Positions 1-16,336 of a stretch of 64,000 nucleotides of DNA are shown in pieces. The DNA lies in the NCBI GenBank assembly GCA_051294375.1, contig CM119267.1, forward strand, positions 18,881,439 to 18,945,438. The letters are read 5' to 3'. A program made the translations under genes and the position numbers. The notes beneath the pieces were generated by a model. The model did not search any database. It had not been told where the DNA came from and was given only the letters and a program-made list of their open reading frames with translations. This stretch comes from Paraspadella gotoi. Lineage: Eukaryota > Chaetognatha. Numbering within the stretch: the first letter of the stretch is position 1; every line of letters starts with the position of its first letter.

Positions 1-1309
1 TATGAACTAAATCAAAAGCGGATAATCACATTGAGAAAGAATACGCAGTATATTAGTAGTTAACAAGATCCGGCGGAAATAACGAGATTCTTTAAAAGAG
101 AACAGAGGAGAGATTAATAAACCAAAGTGGTCTCAAATTTTGGCTAGATAATATAGGAGCCCGGGACCTGGCTTGGATAATAGAAAATGTTCTCTCAATG
201 GATCATAGATAGAGAGCTGTCTCTAAGTCAGGCGTTAACGCGATAGCTATCTAATATGATACATTGGAGAAACCATAATCGTTTTACAAAATTCTTTGGC
301 TTATTCGAACTGTTTTGTATAGATTTCACTGATAGGCCGTTATAAAAGTTAGGATAAATGGTATTAATACTGAGACCAATTTTCTGATGATTGTGTTTAT
401 TAAGTGTGCAAAAATTTAAAAAAAAATACGAATTATCAGCCAATAATGGATAGATGATGATAAAAAATTTTGAGTGGAGAGCAGATTTGTAATTACTATT
501 TTTGACACGCAATTTATTAGTCAAAAATTGAAAAAATTATAGTACTAACTTTCATTTAAACTTGTTTTAGAGCTCTGACAGAAGACCAGCGTTCTATAAA
601 AAGTCAGAATTCTTAAATTTTTCTTCTTGTCACTTTGCATCTATACTTATCTCGAAAAGTACAAGTATGGCTAAAAGAGCTGTACAGTGCAACATACCCA
701 ATGAACGAACTAAGTATCAAAATGATATTCTACATTGAAACGATCGATTTTCACGTAGTACATAGGGCAAAAAAGGAATATTGTTTGAGAGAGAACTAGA
801 ACAAAAGTGCTCAATATTTTGGCCCGCCGTATACTAGACTATGAAGTTGCAAATAGTTGATCTAAACAAAATGTTATCGGAGACTAATTATGTTAAGGCA
901 GGATCACTTTATATGTATTTCTGAGTAGATTATTCTTAAAATTATTTTCTAGATTCAACGGCATGAGTAACAAATAACTTGTATAAGGTTCGCCTAATTT
1001 TTTATTTCGACTCACTCTGCCATATCTTGTGCTTTCTCTCTGCCTCTCGGTCGCCTGTCCTCTCTCTCTCTCATGCTCTCTCTGCTCTCTTCTCCATCTC
1101 TCGCTGCCTCTGCCTCTGCTCTCTTCTTTGGCAATTGACCGCAACGCTAAGAGACGAACGTGCTGTCAGTGCCTCAGATAATGCTCTCCTCTCTCCTCTC
1201 TCTCTCTTCTCTCCTCTTTGCAATGCGACGAAAATCCTATGCTCATTTTTCTTGCTTCTCTTTCTCTCTCTATTTCTGACAAGTGTAAATGGCTCAACTC
1301 TTTTTGAGC
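1..1309. other. No gene recognised; AT-rich then CT-rich DNA
   Basis: The first ~1 kb is AT-rich with short, unconvincing open frames. From about 1028 to 1290 the + strand is dominated by CT/TCTC runs, which give Ser/Leu-rich or Arg/Glu-rich artefact frames on the two strands. I see no splice-bounded exon or domain here. If the ARNT gene runs through, this could be intron of that gene, because its bHLH exons are not visible in the window. Confidence 0.5.
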
Positions 1310-1711
1310 GATGATTTAAACTCATTTCCACTGGCACAATCCGTCAAAACTTTATATCTTCGCTTACGTTCACTCACGTAGAACGAGCACGCTGTTCCAC
1401 TAACACGCTCACGGATTTGAAATTTCATCTTCAATCTATAATGGGTTGCAAAATAGAGTACAAAAAGTAATTCAAGTAAAGTTGATGACTCACTTGATTT
1501 TTTTCATCTTAACACTCATTCCACTCGTACTCGTACTGTCGCGTCACGCCGAAACTTTATATTATCATGTAGCATCTGTACCCTAGCTACCTAAGATTAA
1601 TTATTTACTTGAATTATATTAAGGAACCAACTCTTATTTAATCATCTTAGTTATTAAGTAATATAACTTTTACAAAATCTCTCAATTTAAATATTATAAT
1701 TATAAATACAA

Positions 1712-1800
1712 TGTCAACAATCGGGAATCGAACCCGCGACTTAACGAACTACGAGCACCGCCTTCATCGGCACTGTTTTCGGAAACATCCACAAACTCGG
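1712..1800 (-). repeat. Possible tRNA-derived SINE fragment (B-box)
   Basis: The - strand reads GGTTCGATTCC at 1734-1724, a perfect RNA polymerase III B-box/T-arm core, inside a short stem (CGGG/CCCG) and followed by an AT-rich tail. No clean A-box or full cloverleaf is visible upstream, so this is not called as a functional tRNA. A decayed tRNA-derived SINE is the most economical reading. Confidence 0.3.
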
Positions 1801-2319
1801 ATTAATATGGGACTAGGGATAAATGCGAACATATCAAGCATCGTTACACATTTTTTCTAACACCACACAAAAAATTTTGAACTCAATCTATACCATCCAT
1901 TATGATTAATTAGAGTACTTTATTGGTTAAAATAATTAAAAATAATTTAGTAAATGCGACTTATGTTTTTTTCTTCTTAAACTCACACGTTCCGTCGAAA
2001 CTTTATATCCAGCTTTATCACACACTTTCCTACCCACACACAAAATTTCTTTCCAATCCAACCAGCCAATCACGAGTTTAAATTGGAGCTTTTTGCTAAA
2101 GGTGGGACTGATTAAATTAATTTGATTTATTAATACATCCTGCAATATACATTTATATAAAAGGAAAAAGAATCATAATCAATTAGTGAAACAGGTTTTT
2201 TTTTTTCTTTAAACTCATTTCCACTCAAAAGATCCATCGAAACTTGGTTTCCTGTTCAATCACAAACTTTCTACTCACATACAAAATTCCAGGTCAATCC
2301 GATAATAAGTGGGTAATAC

Positions 2320-2710
2320 TACTTTGTTCAACTTGCATAATTTAATCAACGTTGCATAATTTTGTCAAATGACATAATTTTGGGATTAACTGACATAAAT
2401 TTTGGTCTACTGACATAATTGGTCAACTGACATAATTTATCAATTAAGATAATTTGGTCAACAGGCATAAATTGGTCAACTGGCATATATTTTATCAACT
2501 GCCTAATTGGGCAATCTAGCATAAAATGATCACTGGCATAATTTTGGTCATACTGCATGATTTTGGTCACAGGCATAATTTGGTCAACTAGCATAATTTG
2601 GTCAAATTGCAGAACTTGATCAACTTGCAGAATTTGTCAACTGGCATAATTTGTCAACTTTAAGAAATTTGGTCAACTGCATATTTTTGTCAATTGGCAT
2701 AATTTGGTCA
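2320..2710 (+). repeat. Degenerate 16-18-bp tandem array (GGCATAATTTGGTCAACT-like)
   Basis: About 22 imperfect copies of a unit close to TGGCATAATTTGGTCAAC run head to tail. Units vary between TTGCAT, TGACAT and TGGCAT and between TTGGTCAAC and TTTGTCAAC. No coding sense is visible. Confidence 0.8.
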
Positions 2711-2778
2711 ATCAATCAATCAATCAATCAATCAATTCAATCATCAATCAATCAATCAATACAATCAATCAATCAGGA
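2708..2778 (+). repeat. (TCAA)n microsatellite
   Basis: Tetranucleotide TCAA/CAAT repeats with two interruptions follow directly on the 16-18-bp array, suggesting that it grew out of the GTCAA part of that unit. Confidence 0.85.
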
Positions 2779-3317
2779 GAGAGTAGAGAGGAGAAACTTA
2801 AAAAATTCAAATATAATGTTCTTTGGTTTTTCTAAATTTGAAGCTCTTTTCCACTCCTACGATTCCATCAAAAAATTATATCCAGCTTTATCACATACTT
2901 TCGCTAACCCAACACAAAATCCATTCGAATTATCTAATCCAATTTTAATAAACAAAATATATTATGAGTAAATTTAAGTAAAAATACTTCAGTAAATATG
3001 ACTTTTGTTTTTTCCATTTTAACGTCATTTCACTCGCACAATTCCATCGAAACTTTTTTATATCCCAGCTTAATCACACACTTCCTACCATCATATCAAA
3101 ATTTCAAGTCAATTGCCCTATCCACCTCAAGCAATTGCGTTCAAATAGTGAAATATATTTTTTTGTTTTTTTCCAATTTAAACCAATTTCCACTAGCACG
3201 ATTCCCTCGAAACTTCAATATCCATCTCAAATCAACAGTTTCCTACCCACACAACAAATTTCAATACCAATCCATCGCATACAATCACAGTAATTGGAGT
3301 TTTTTTGCTAAGGTGGG

Positions 3318-3378
3318 ACGACGACGGACGGACGGACGGACCGGACGGACGGACACAGACAGAAACGACGGACGGACA
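3318..3378 (+). repeat. (GGAC)n microsatellite
   Basis: GACGGACGGACGG units, with one slip to CCGGAC and a GACACAGACAG interruption, follow the GCTAAGGTGGGAC end of a copy of the ~170-bp family. The pairing of that end with a GGAC tract may be part of the element. Confidence 0.8.
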
Positions 3379-3829
3379 TCGTTTTTTTTGGCATAATTTA
3401 TCATAATTACGATGTTCTGCATGAGTAATATAGTGTTGCCCGACAATATTTGAGGGGGCGACCGACGGACCTGAAAAGTGAGTTATAGAGTCGGGAATTG
3501 CTGATGCAGATCCGACTAAAACCATCTAATTGGTCCCTATGAAAAAAATAACAAATGGGTTTTGGGGTTTAAAACCCGGTTTTTTTTTTGAAAAACAATT
3601 AATTTGGTAAAAAATAGAAAAAAAAATAAAATCCATCCATCTTAATGCATAAAACGATTCCAAATAATTATGAAACTTATTCCAGTTATCCAGGGCTTAT
3701 CAAATGAATATGATCCTGAGTACTTCGCAATGTTGTACCCGATGTAACATTACAGGTAACGGTGTTACACTGTTACACTGTTACAGTTTTCTCAGTCGTT
3801 AAATAACTGTTCGTTGAACTTGAACCAAC

Positions 3830-4041
3830 CTGGAGTCGACCGATGGAGACCATGCAGCAATGGAGGTTCGATGATTTGTCGGAGTCGTCGAGTCGACTGC
3901 CATCGCTTCCGGAATCCCATCTGAATCCCTGTGGGAGGCCAGTTCTTGATGTACCCTGTGCAGTGGACCACCGCGTAGTTTCCGCCGTCCTGAGAGGGAC
4001 CAGCACGTTGCGCGGGTGTTGGCGTTGCACGCGCTGATTCC
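3830..4041 (-). pseudogene. Inverted, frame-broken copy of the ARNT exon
   Basis: This is the - strand counterpart of the + strand exon at 4832-5045, ending at the same CTCCAG|GTTGG donor. The segment encoding DDSDKSSNLHCCMVSIGRLQ is intact, but the first two-thirds changes frame (RQHPRNVL in one frame; GIPEAMAVDS in another). It is two bases shorter than the + strand copy. It cannot be spliced into the + strand gene. It is either the inert arm of an inverted duplication or an assembly artefact. Confidence 0.75.
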
Positions 4042-4831
4042 TGGGCGTCCCAGAAGGGGAGACAAAATACGTAAGTTAATGGAGTAAAGTGTTTCCTTAT
4101 TTTGCAAAGCTAATAATATTTAATACTTTAGATCTTTTATCGTAGTTTTCATCTCTTTTCGTTGTCGTTTGGTATGAGAAAAAATTTTTGCTCTTTCATC
4201 AAGCTGAATATTGAAAAGCGACGCTACTCCAGAAAAATGTACGCAAAGTAATACAATTATTAACTGAAAATTACAGATTTATCGTTGTGATCTAGTCCAA
4301 CGTAATACAACCATTACTATTATTATAAATTGTGAAAACCCGAGGTGAAATAAAGCGAGAGGAGTAACAAAGTAACAAAGAGTAACGAACATCCCCATCT
4401 CCAATCAAAATCACTACAATTCCACAAACTTACGTTTGGGACTAGATCACAACGATAAATCTGTAATTTTCAGTTAATAATTGTATTACTTTGCGTACAT
4501 TTTTCTGGAGTAGCGTCGCTTTTCAATATTCAGCTTGATGAAGAGCAAAAATTTTTTCNNNNNNNNNNATCTGTAATTTCCAGTTAATAATTGTTTTACT
4601 TTGCGTACATTTTTCTGGAGTAGCGTCGCTTTTCAAATTCAGTTTGATGAAGATAAAAAAATGTGCCAAAAAATGTGAGCAAAAATTTTTTCTCATACCA
4701 AACGACAACGAAAAGAGAGGAAAACTACCGATAAAAGATCTAAACGTATGAAATATTATTAAATTTCAAAATAAGGAAACACTTTACTCCATTAACTTAC
4801 GTATTTTGTCTCCCCCTTCTGGGACGCCCAG

Positions 4832-5045
4832 GAATCAGCGCGTGCAACGCCAACACCCGCGCAACGTGCTGGGTCCCTCTCAGGACGGCGGAAACTACGC
4901 GGTGGTCCACTGCACAGGGTACATCAAGAACTGGCCTCCCACAGGGATTCAGATGGGGATTCCGGAAGCGATGGCAGTCGACTCGGACGACTCCGACAAA
5001 TCATCGAACCTCCATTGCTGCATGGTCTCCATCGGTCGACTCCAG
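4832..5045 (+). CDS. ARNT: ARNT/tango homologue, exon at end of PAS-A region (partial gene)
   Basis: ARNT (tango in flies) is the constitutive bHLH-PAS partner of dioxin receptor, HIF, single-minded and trachealess; the dimers bind DNA in the nucleus. The exon encodes RQHPRNVLGPSQDGGNYAVV, then HCTGYIKNWPP and finally HCCMVSIGRLQ. Those strings are the hallmark of the ARNT region joining PAS-A to PAS-B (VVHCTGYIK.WPP, C.VAIGRLQ in the family). The acceptor is a pyrimidine-rich ...CGCCCAG at 4829-4831. The donor is CTCCAG|GTTGGT after 5045, giving a phase-0 junction to the next exon, which begins with VTSSP exactly as in ARNT (GRLQ|VTSSP). A short Asp/Ser insert (AVDSDDSDKSS) sits where vertebrate ARNT has an acidic loop. 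Upstream bHLH and PAS-A exons are not seen in the window. Confidence 0.9.
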
Positions 5046-6063
5046 GTTGGTTCAAGTTCAACGAACAGTTATTTAACGACTGAGAAAACTGTAACAGTGT
5101 AACAGTGTAACACCGTTACCTGTAATTGTTACATCGGGTACAACATTTGCGAAGTACTCAGGATCATATATCATTTGATAAGCCCTGGGATAACTGGAAT
5201 AAGTTTCATAATTATTTGGAATCGTTTTATGCATTAAGATGGATGGACTTTTATTTTTTATTTCTTATTTTTTACCAAAAATATAATGTTTTCAAACAGT
5301 ACACAATGTATCATAGACAATAGATGGTTTTTTTTTAACGATTGATGGCATTTCTTTTTTAAATTTTTTTATTATATAAAAACAGTATTGCCTAAATCAG
5401 ATTGAGGGTTTTTTTTAGGAAGGCTTGCAGTATGCGTTTTTTCCGTCAAATCTCGTCAGACGTTTTGTTCGCTGTTTAGTTTTAAAGCAAAATGTAATCG
5501 CGAGTCTGTTGTAAATTACAATAACTCAAGGATATATTTTGCTTGGGTAGTCAGTTTTCCTTGTAATAGAAATCAGTCGCTAAAGTTTATTTGGCTCTTC
5601 CGTAATATGTAAATTAGATTAAACGATAAAGTCATTTCTTTTTCGTCGGCTGTTATTTAGTTTGTATCATTTTCGTGCACGCATTTTGTATCGAAATATA
5701 TTATTTAATTTTTTATATTGTGCAATCGAAACATAGCTGCAATTCTTAGTTTTCACCGGACTAAAACAATTAAAGTTTTTTGCTCCTCGCGAATTTGATT
5801 ATTAGCTCCGACAAAGATGGCCGTATTTGATCCTCTGTCTGCCGGAAAAGATGCGTCGTCGCGCAATCGGACGAAAGATGGCGCTCGGTGGTTTTTCTTC
5901 CACTCGATCGTTTCCCTTTTGTTCTTCCGTTTTCTCTCTTTTTCTTTCGTTCCTCTATTTATTCTTATTTGATTCGTTAGTTTCCTTCTTTCCTCTTTTA
6001 TCGGTTTATTGCCTCTCGGTTGATTGAGCCCAAAAAAAAAAGAAGGGAAGAAGATATGGTCTG

Positions 6064-6111
<48 letters not shown>

Positions 6112-7193
6112 AAGAGAGAAGAGATGAGAGAGAGAGAGAGAGAGATGTGAAGATTCAACACGGGAGGGCCCGTTTTCAAAGCTAAACGAGAAGGAAAGGA
6201 AGAATTTAAGAGAAGAAAAAATCGAAAGAAAAAAGAAAAATAAAGCGAAATAAAAAAAGGGGGAAAAAGAGGAAGTTAAAAAAAGTAAGCACGTGATTCG
6301 ACTCGACAAAAAAAAAGGAAATCTTGTGAGAGCAAAGAAAGTAAGAGAGAGAGAGAGAGAGAGAGAGAGACCGTACAGAATTTTTTTTTTTAACGATTTA
6401 TGGGCGAAAGGCGGAGACGGGTGGGAAGTGTAGATTGAAAAGAGGAAGGGTGTGAAGCGATTAGGACGCGGGGGTGGGGGAGACCGACGACGACGAAGAC
6501 GACGACGACGACGACGACGGTATGGACGGACACGAAGCGAGCGAGGCCAAAGGGGACATGATTAATTACCTCCGGATCGAAAAGTTGTCCTCCGCACGTT
6601 TTCTTTCCCCGACTCGATACAGGGGGAAAGATAAGTCCTTCGATTCCCAATGAGCTTGATAAGAGGGTGGGGAAGAAAGAAGGTAAGGCGTACGAGACGA
6701 GAATGGGTCAGGTTGTTCACTTGTGAGCATTGAATACAAACTTTAATGAAGAGATTAAATATAAAACTTTGTATATTCTTTCTACGGAGAGATGGAGGAA
6801 GATTTTAGCCAGTTTAGCTTATCACATCTCAAACGATAAAAGAGGAGAAAGCCAATAAATAAAAAACAGCCAAGCGAGAAACCAAGATTAAATCCGAATC
6901 TTGTTTGCGTTTTAAAAATGTTGTTATTTATTATTATTTACTATAAAATTTGAGATTTTATGACCAAATTTCTATTTTTGTTGCACTGATTTCACAATTT
7001 GATTATTTTCTCGTCCGTCTGCTTCTTAGCCAATCTACATATATTTTGATATCTCTCATACTTCTGTCCGTTCGTCCGTCCAACTGTCTCTTCTTTTCTC
7101 AATCGTCGTACGAAAACCCAACCAACTCATCTTCTTTCCCCCTTCCTCCTCCTCTTCCCCCTCACCTTACTCTCCCCCTGACCCCCTCCAAAG
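5046..7193 (+). other. ARNT intron
   Basis: This is bounded by a GTTGGT donor and a TCCAAAG acceptor preceded by a long C/T tract. It contains the rest of the palindrome arm, (GA)n runs near 6068-6145 and 6343-6370, a (GAC)n run near 6484-6520 and AT-rich sequence. Open frames at 5827-6027 and 6390-6650 have no recognisable domain and are treated as noise. Confidence 0.7.
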
Positions 7194-7414
7194 GTGACAT
7201 CCTCCCCAATCTATCGGACTTCAACGCCGCCACCCCCCTCCGCCACCGCCTCCACCGAGTTCATCTCCCGCCACTCCCGGACGCCACCATCACCTTCATC
7301 GATCAAAGGGTCTCCGTGCTGCTCGGCTACGCTCCTCACGAGCTGCTGGGCAAGTCCGCCTACGACTTTTATCACCCCGAGGATCAGTCGCACATGAGGG
7401 ATACGTTCGATCAG
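7194..7414 (+). CDS. ARNT: ARNT/tango homologue, PAS-B exon with a one-base frameshift
   Basis: The exon starts VTSSP and reads STEFISRHS in one frame. After about 7280 the match continues in the next frame as DATITFIDQRVSVLLGYAP, then HELLGKSAYDFYHPEDQSHM and RDTFDQ. Both parts match the ARNT/tango PAS-B opening (EFI.RH, F.F.D.R, GY.P.ELLGK, HPEDQ). The join therefore needs one extra base near 7280-7285, inside the string CACTCCCGGACGCC. Length is 221 nt, one short of a multiple of three, which fits a single-base deletion. The donor is GATCAG|GTTTTT. The rest of the gene is in good order, so a consensus error is likelier than a true null. Confidence 0.9.
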
Positions 7415-8077
7415 GTTTTTTTTTTGTGGGGGGGCGGGGGGAACGGCGGGGAGAATAGAAAGGAGCGTTGGGGTTATTCTTAGAGTAGGGTAGTGGAAGA
7501 AGTTCTAGGTCGAGCGTGGTAGGCTACCACTGGTGGCATATCTCATCTCGGTATCAAAAGTTGATAAAGGAGGACAGACAGCTTGCGTGATAAAATATAT
7601 CGTTAGGTTAAAAATTACTTGTTTAATTATTTCAGGTATTTATATTTCTAAATATTTACCTATTTATTCCTTTTATTATTAATTTACGATTTTTTATTAT
7701 TTTTTATTGCATTCTGGAAATAAAGGCAGCTTGTAAACGTGAGGATGATTGTATGAAATTGGTACAACCATAAGCTATCTTGTTACTTTGGTAGGTTATC
7801 ATTCGACTTTGAAAGGATGAAAAGGTTTTCCGTTTTCCCTTTTCGCTCTATTCTTTGGCACCAGACGAAATATAAAAAAAGGCTGAGATATTTGATAGCG
7901 CGGCTTTTTTCATCGGCTTTTTTTTCTTCCTTCCTTCCGACTTCTCATCGGATTGAGCGCAATTGGAGACCCCTGCGCTCCCAGGCCAAAGCCTCTGCCA
8001 CGCAAGAAGGATTTTTTAATGAAAAAAAAAAAACGTATTGTTATTGGGTTTTTTCTCTCTGTCTGTTCTGTCTGAAT

Positions 8078-8175
<98 letters not shown>

Positions 8176-8874
8176 TTCTTTTTTGTCTAGTTTCCTCCGA
8201 TATATATATATTTTTTTCAATTATATGAATGAATCGATATCCGATTTCGATGTTGAGTAAAACGGAAATCGAAATGGCATAAAAAAAAGGGAGCGAGTAG
8301 CGCGCCGGTTTCGCCGGCATGGCGCAGCTGGTCGACGCCGCCGATAAATTGAAAGGTCAGGAAGGCGGTGACGTTGTGCCGATATCGTTTCGCGTCTTCG
8401 TCAAGATTCGAGGGAAGAATTTCTGACGGAGATTCACTCGAAAAGTTTTGTGGGTAATTGGCCTAAGGAGTCGTGTATGTTGAGATTTTGTGGTTGTGGT
8501 TGTCTAACATTTTTTAATGACAGTTCTAAGATTTTCGGTATTTTCTAACTGTCTTCGCTCGGTATATTCTATATTCATAACGTAACAAGTAAAGAATGCA
8601 AAGGCTACGTTTCGGCGGAGGTTTTGGAACATTGGCTCACAACTTGCCTTCATCGTCGTCGTCGTCGTCGTCGTCGAAGTTGTCGTCTTCTTCATTTAAC
8701 AAAAGATTAAATTAAAGATGAATTGATTAATCAACGACACGATTCAAAAAGCCTTAGTCTAATTATTATATTTATCCGAGATTGCCTATTCAATATTCGT
8801 TTACCCCCCTTTTTTTCCACTTTCCCTTCCTCCCCATCAACCCCCCAAACCCATCCAACACTCCCACTCTCCAG
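7415..8874 (+). other. ARNT intron with long (CT)n tract
   Basis: This runs from the GTTTTT donor to a CTCTCCAG acceptor. It holds a nearly pure (CT)n tract at about 8079-8172, a (CGT)n run near 8652-8678 and a GTATGAAATTGGTACAACC segment at 7752-7770 that belongs to a dispersed repeat also seen near 14350, 44335 and 61840. No gene is seen in it. Confidence 0.7.
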
Positions 8875-9909
8875 GTGCTTAAATTAAAGGGTCAGCCGAT
8901 GTCGGTCATGTATCGCTTCCGGTCCAAATCGCGCGAGTGGGTGTGGCTCCGCACATCGTCCTTCGCCTTTCAAAATCCTTTCACCGAAGAGACGGAATAC
9001 ATCGTCTGCACCAACTCCTCCGCCAAAAACATCCAACAGGCGTCGTCGGCGACGCTCAATCTCGAACCGCCGCCGCCTCCTCCGCCGCCTCAGCAGCAAC
9101 AGCCCCAACAGCACGGCGACGCGGCGGCGTCTTATCGCGAGGCTGAACGCGACCACGCCGCCGCCAACGCGGTGTCCGAAGGCATGGATTACCACGCCAA
9201 CGACGGACACGCCGGACTTTACGGCGCCAACGACGCCGGAGTCGGAGGAGGCGCCGCGGAGGGATATCGCGGCGTCCTTCAACACACTTCGTCGGTTTCG
9301 TCGTCGGCGGCGTCGACTCCGTCGTCTTCGTCGGCGTCCAATTACGAATTCGCCAAATACGGGGCGGGAAGCGGCGCCGCCGGAGTTCCGGTTCCGGGAT
9401 CCGCCGCGGGTGGCGCTTTGGCGGCGTTGGTCCGCGGCAGAAGCGCCACCTCTGCCGCCGCGGCGCACAACGAGTCTTACGCTTACAACGCCACCGGGGA
9501 AGGGTTTAATCAGCACGCGGCCGCCGCGGCGGCTGCGGCGGCGGCGGCTGCGGCAGCCGCCGCGGGAGGTTTCGGACAAACTTCGCCGGTTGGCACTTCG
9601 GCCTCGTCGGCGTCGTACATTCAGGAAGTAGCCGCCGAGAGATTCGCCGTCGCCACTTCCGGCGGCGTCATCGCCACGGCGCCGAATTGGGCGCAGTGGG
9701 CGTCGGCGCCGACCGCCACCGGCGCTATCCCGGCGTCGGTAATCACCGCTCGGGCGCAGGACGGAGAACAACAGCAACATCAGCAGCAGCATCAGCAGCA
9801 TCATCAGCATCAGCAGCCGGAGGAATTCTCCGAAGTGTTGAGGATGCTGGAGCCGCAGGCGGAGTTTTCCGATTTGGGAGGGATGTTCAATTCGTTTCCA
9901 CCGGAGTGA
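8875..9909 (+). CDS. ARNT: ARNT/tango homologue, last exon: end of PAS-B and Ala/Gln/His-rich C-terminal domain
   Basis: The exon begins [19 protein letters not shown], then [17 protein letters not shown] and [12 protein letters not shown], the conserved second half of ARNT PAS-B. The phase-0 junction (DQ|VLK) matches the family. The remaining ~270 residues form a low-complexity tail: Pro/Gln run ([15 protein letters not shown]), Ser-rich and Gly/Ala-rich stretches, a run of about 16 Ala from mixed GCN codons, and a Gln/His run. The protein closes with [20 protein letters not shown] and FNSFPPE, an acidic/hydrophobic end resembling the activation region of ARNT/tango. The stop is TGA at 9907-9909. 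The exon is GC-rich against AT-rich surroundings, and a 394-aa Arg-rich - strand frame is only its shadow. Confidence 0.92.
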   Translation: MLKLKGQPMSVMYRFRSKSREWVWLRTSSFAFQNPFTEETEYIVCTNSSAKNIQQASSATLNLEPPPPPPPPQQQQPQQHGDAAASYREAERDHAAANAVSEGMDYHANDGHAGLYGANDAGVGGGAAEGYRGVLQHTSSVSSSAASTPSSSSASNYEFAKYGAGSGAAGVPVPGSAAGGALAALVRGRSATSAAAAHNESYAYNATGEGFNQHAAAAAAAAAAAAAAAAGGFGQTSPVGTSASSASYIQEVAAERFAVATSGGVIATAPNWAQWASAPTATGAIPASVITARAQDGEQQQHQQQHQQHHQHQQPEEFSEVLRMLEPQAEFSDLGGMFNSFPPE

Positions 9910-10010
9910 GCGAACTGTTCGTATTTTAACAGGAGTGACTGAAGAAAAGATAGAGAAAACAGCCAAGCTACGATTTGATTTACGTATTCCATAATACATA
10001 TTACATTGAA

Positions 10011-10016
10011 AATAAA
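10011..10016 (+). terminator. Polyadenylation signal of the ARNT homologue
   Basis: AATAAA lies about 100 bp after the stop codon in AT-rich sequence, a plausible cleavage/polyadenylation signal. A T-rich stretch follows downstream. Confidence 0.55.
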
Positions 10017-15964
<5,948 letters not shown>

Positions 15965-16300
15965 NNNNNNNNNNNNNNNNNNNNNNNNNNNNNNNNNNNN
16001 NNNNNNNNNNNNNNNNNNNNNNNNNNNNNNNNNNNNNNNNNNNNNNNNNNNNNNNNNNNNNNNNNNNNNNNNNNNNNNNNNNNNNNNNNNNNNNNNNNNN
16101 NNNNNNNNNNNNNNNNNNNNNNNNNNNNNNNNNNNNNNNNNNNNNNNNNNNNNNNNNNNNNNNNNNNNNNNNNNNNNNNNNNNNNNNNNNNNNNNNNNNN
16201 NNNNNNNNNNNNNNNNNNNNNNNNNNNNNNNNNNNNNNNNNNNNNNNNNNNNNNNNNNNNNNNNNNNNNNNNNNNNNNNNNNNNNNNNNNNNNNNNNNNN
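15965..16300. other. Assembly gap (336 N)
   Basis: The gap sits just after a poly-T run and next to CG-rich sequence. Open frames reported through it are meaningless. Confidence 1.
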
Positions 16301-16324
16301 ACGGCGGTGATCGCGTCGACTCTT

Positions 16325-16336
16325 TGCGCATGCGCG
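16325..16336. promoter_or_regulatory. NRF-1-type palindromic motif TGCGCATGCGCG
   Basis: TGCGCATGCGCG matches the NRF-1/ewg consensus and sits in the only CpG-rich patch nearby, right after the gap. Such motifs are typical of housekeeping promoters. No gene start can be tied to it, so the regulatory call is inference. Confidence 0.3.

Larger units (their letters stand above)
1310..3330 (+). repeat. Degenerate ~90-190-bp repeat family, about seven copies
   Basis: A block beginning with AACTCATTTCCACTC, then a CATCGAAACTTTATATCC motif, then CTTTATCACACACTTTCCTA and CACACAAAATTTC recurs near 1316, 1510, 1975, 2208, 2830, 3010 and 3170. The copies at 1975 and 3170 also share a downstream TTTTTGCTAA-GGTGGGA segment. 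Spacing is irregular and copies differ by many substitutions and indels. It looks like an old dispersed or satellite-like non-coding repeat; open frames across it are not credible proteins. Confidence 0.65.
3598..5285. repeat. Large imperfect inverted repeat (palindrome) around an ARNT exon
   Basis: The left arm (~3598-4310) is the reverse complement of the right arm (~4420-5285), with a spacer of about 110 bp. The arms share an ARNT exon, the flanking CAGTGTTACAGT-type repeats and the CCATCCATCTTAATGC segment near the outer ends. A 10-bp N run (4559-4568) splits the right arm, and about 100 bp (4440-4558 against 4569-4680) is represented twice there. The left arm carries more indels. This could be a genuine inverted duplication, but a fold-back assembly chimera is more likely. 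Confidence 0.85.

Noticed and set aside
979-1337. Frames of Ser/Leu and Arg/Glu residues
   Set aside because: Translations of a CT/GA-rich tract in both strands, with no conserved motif.
1712-1800. Functional tRNA gene
   Set aside because: A B-box and T-arm are visible, but no acceptor stem, anticodon arm or A-box can be assembled.
2320-2710. CRISPR-like regular repeat array
   Set aside because: Units are contiguous and degenerate with no spacers, and the genome is eukaryotic.
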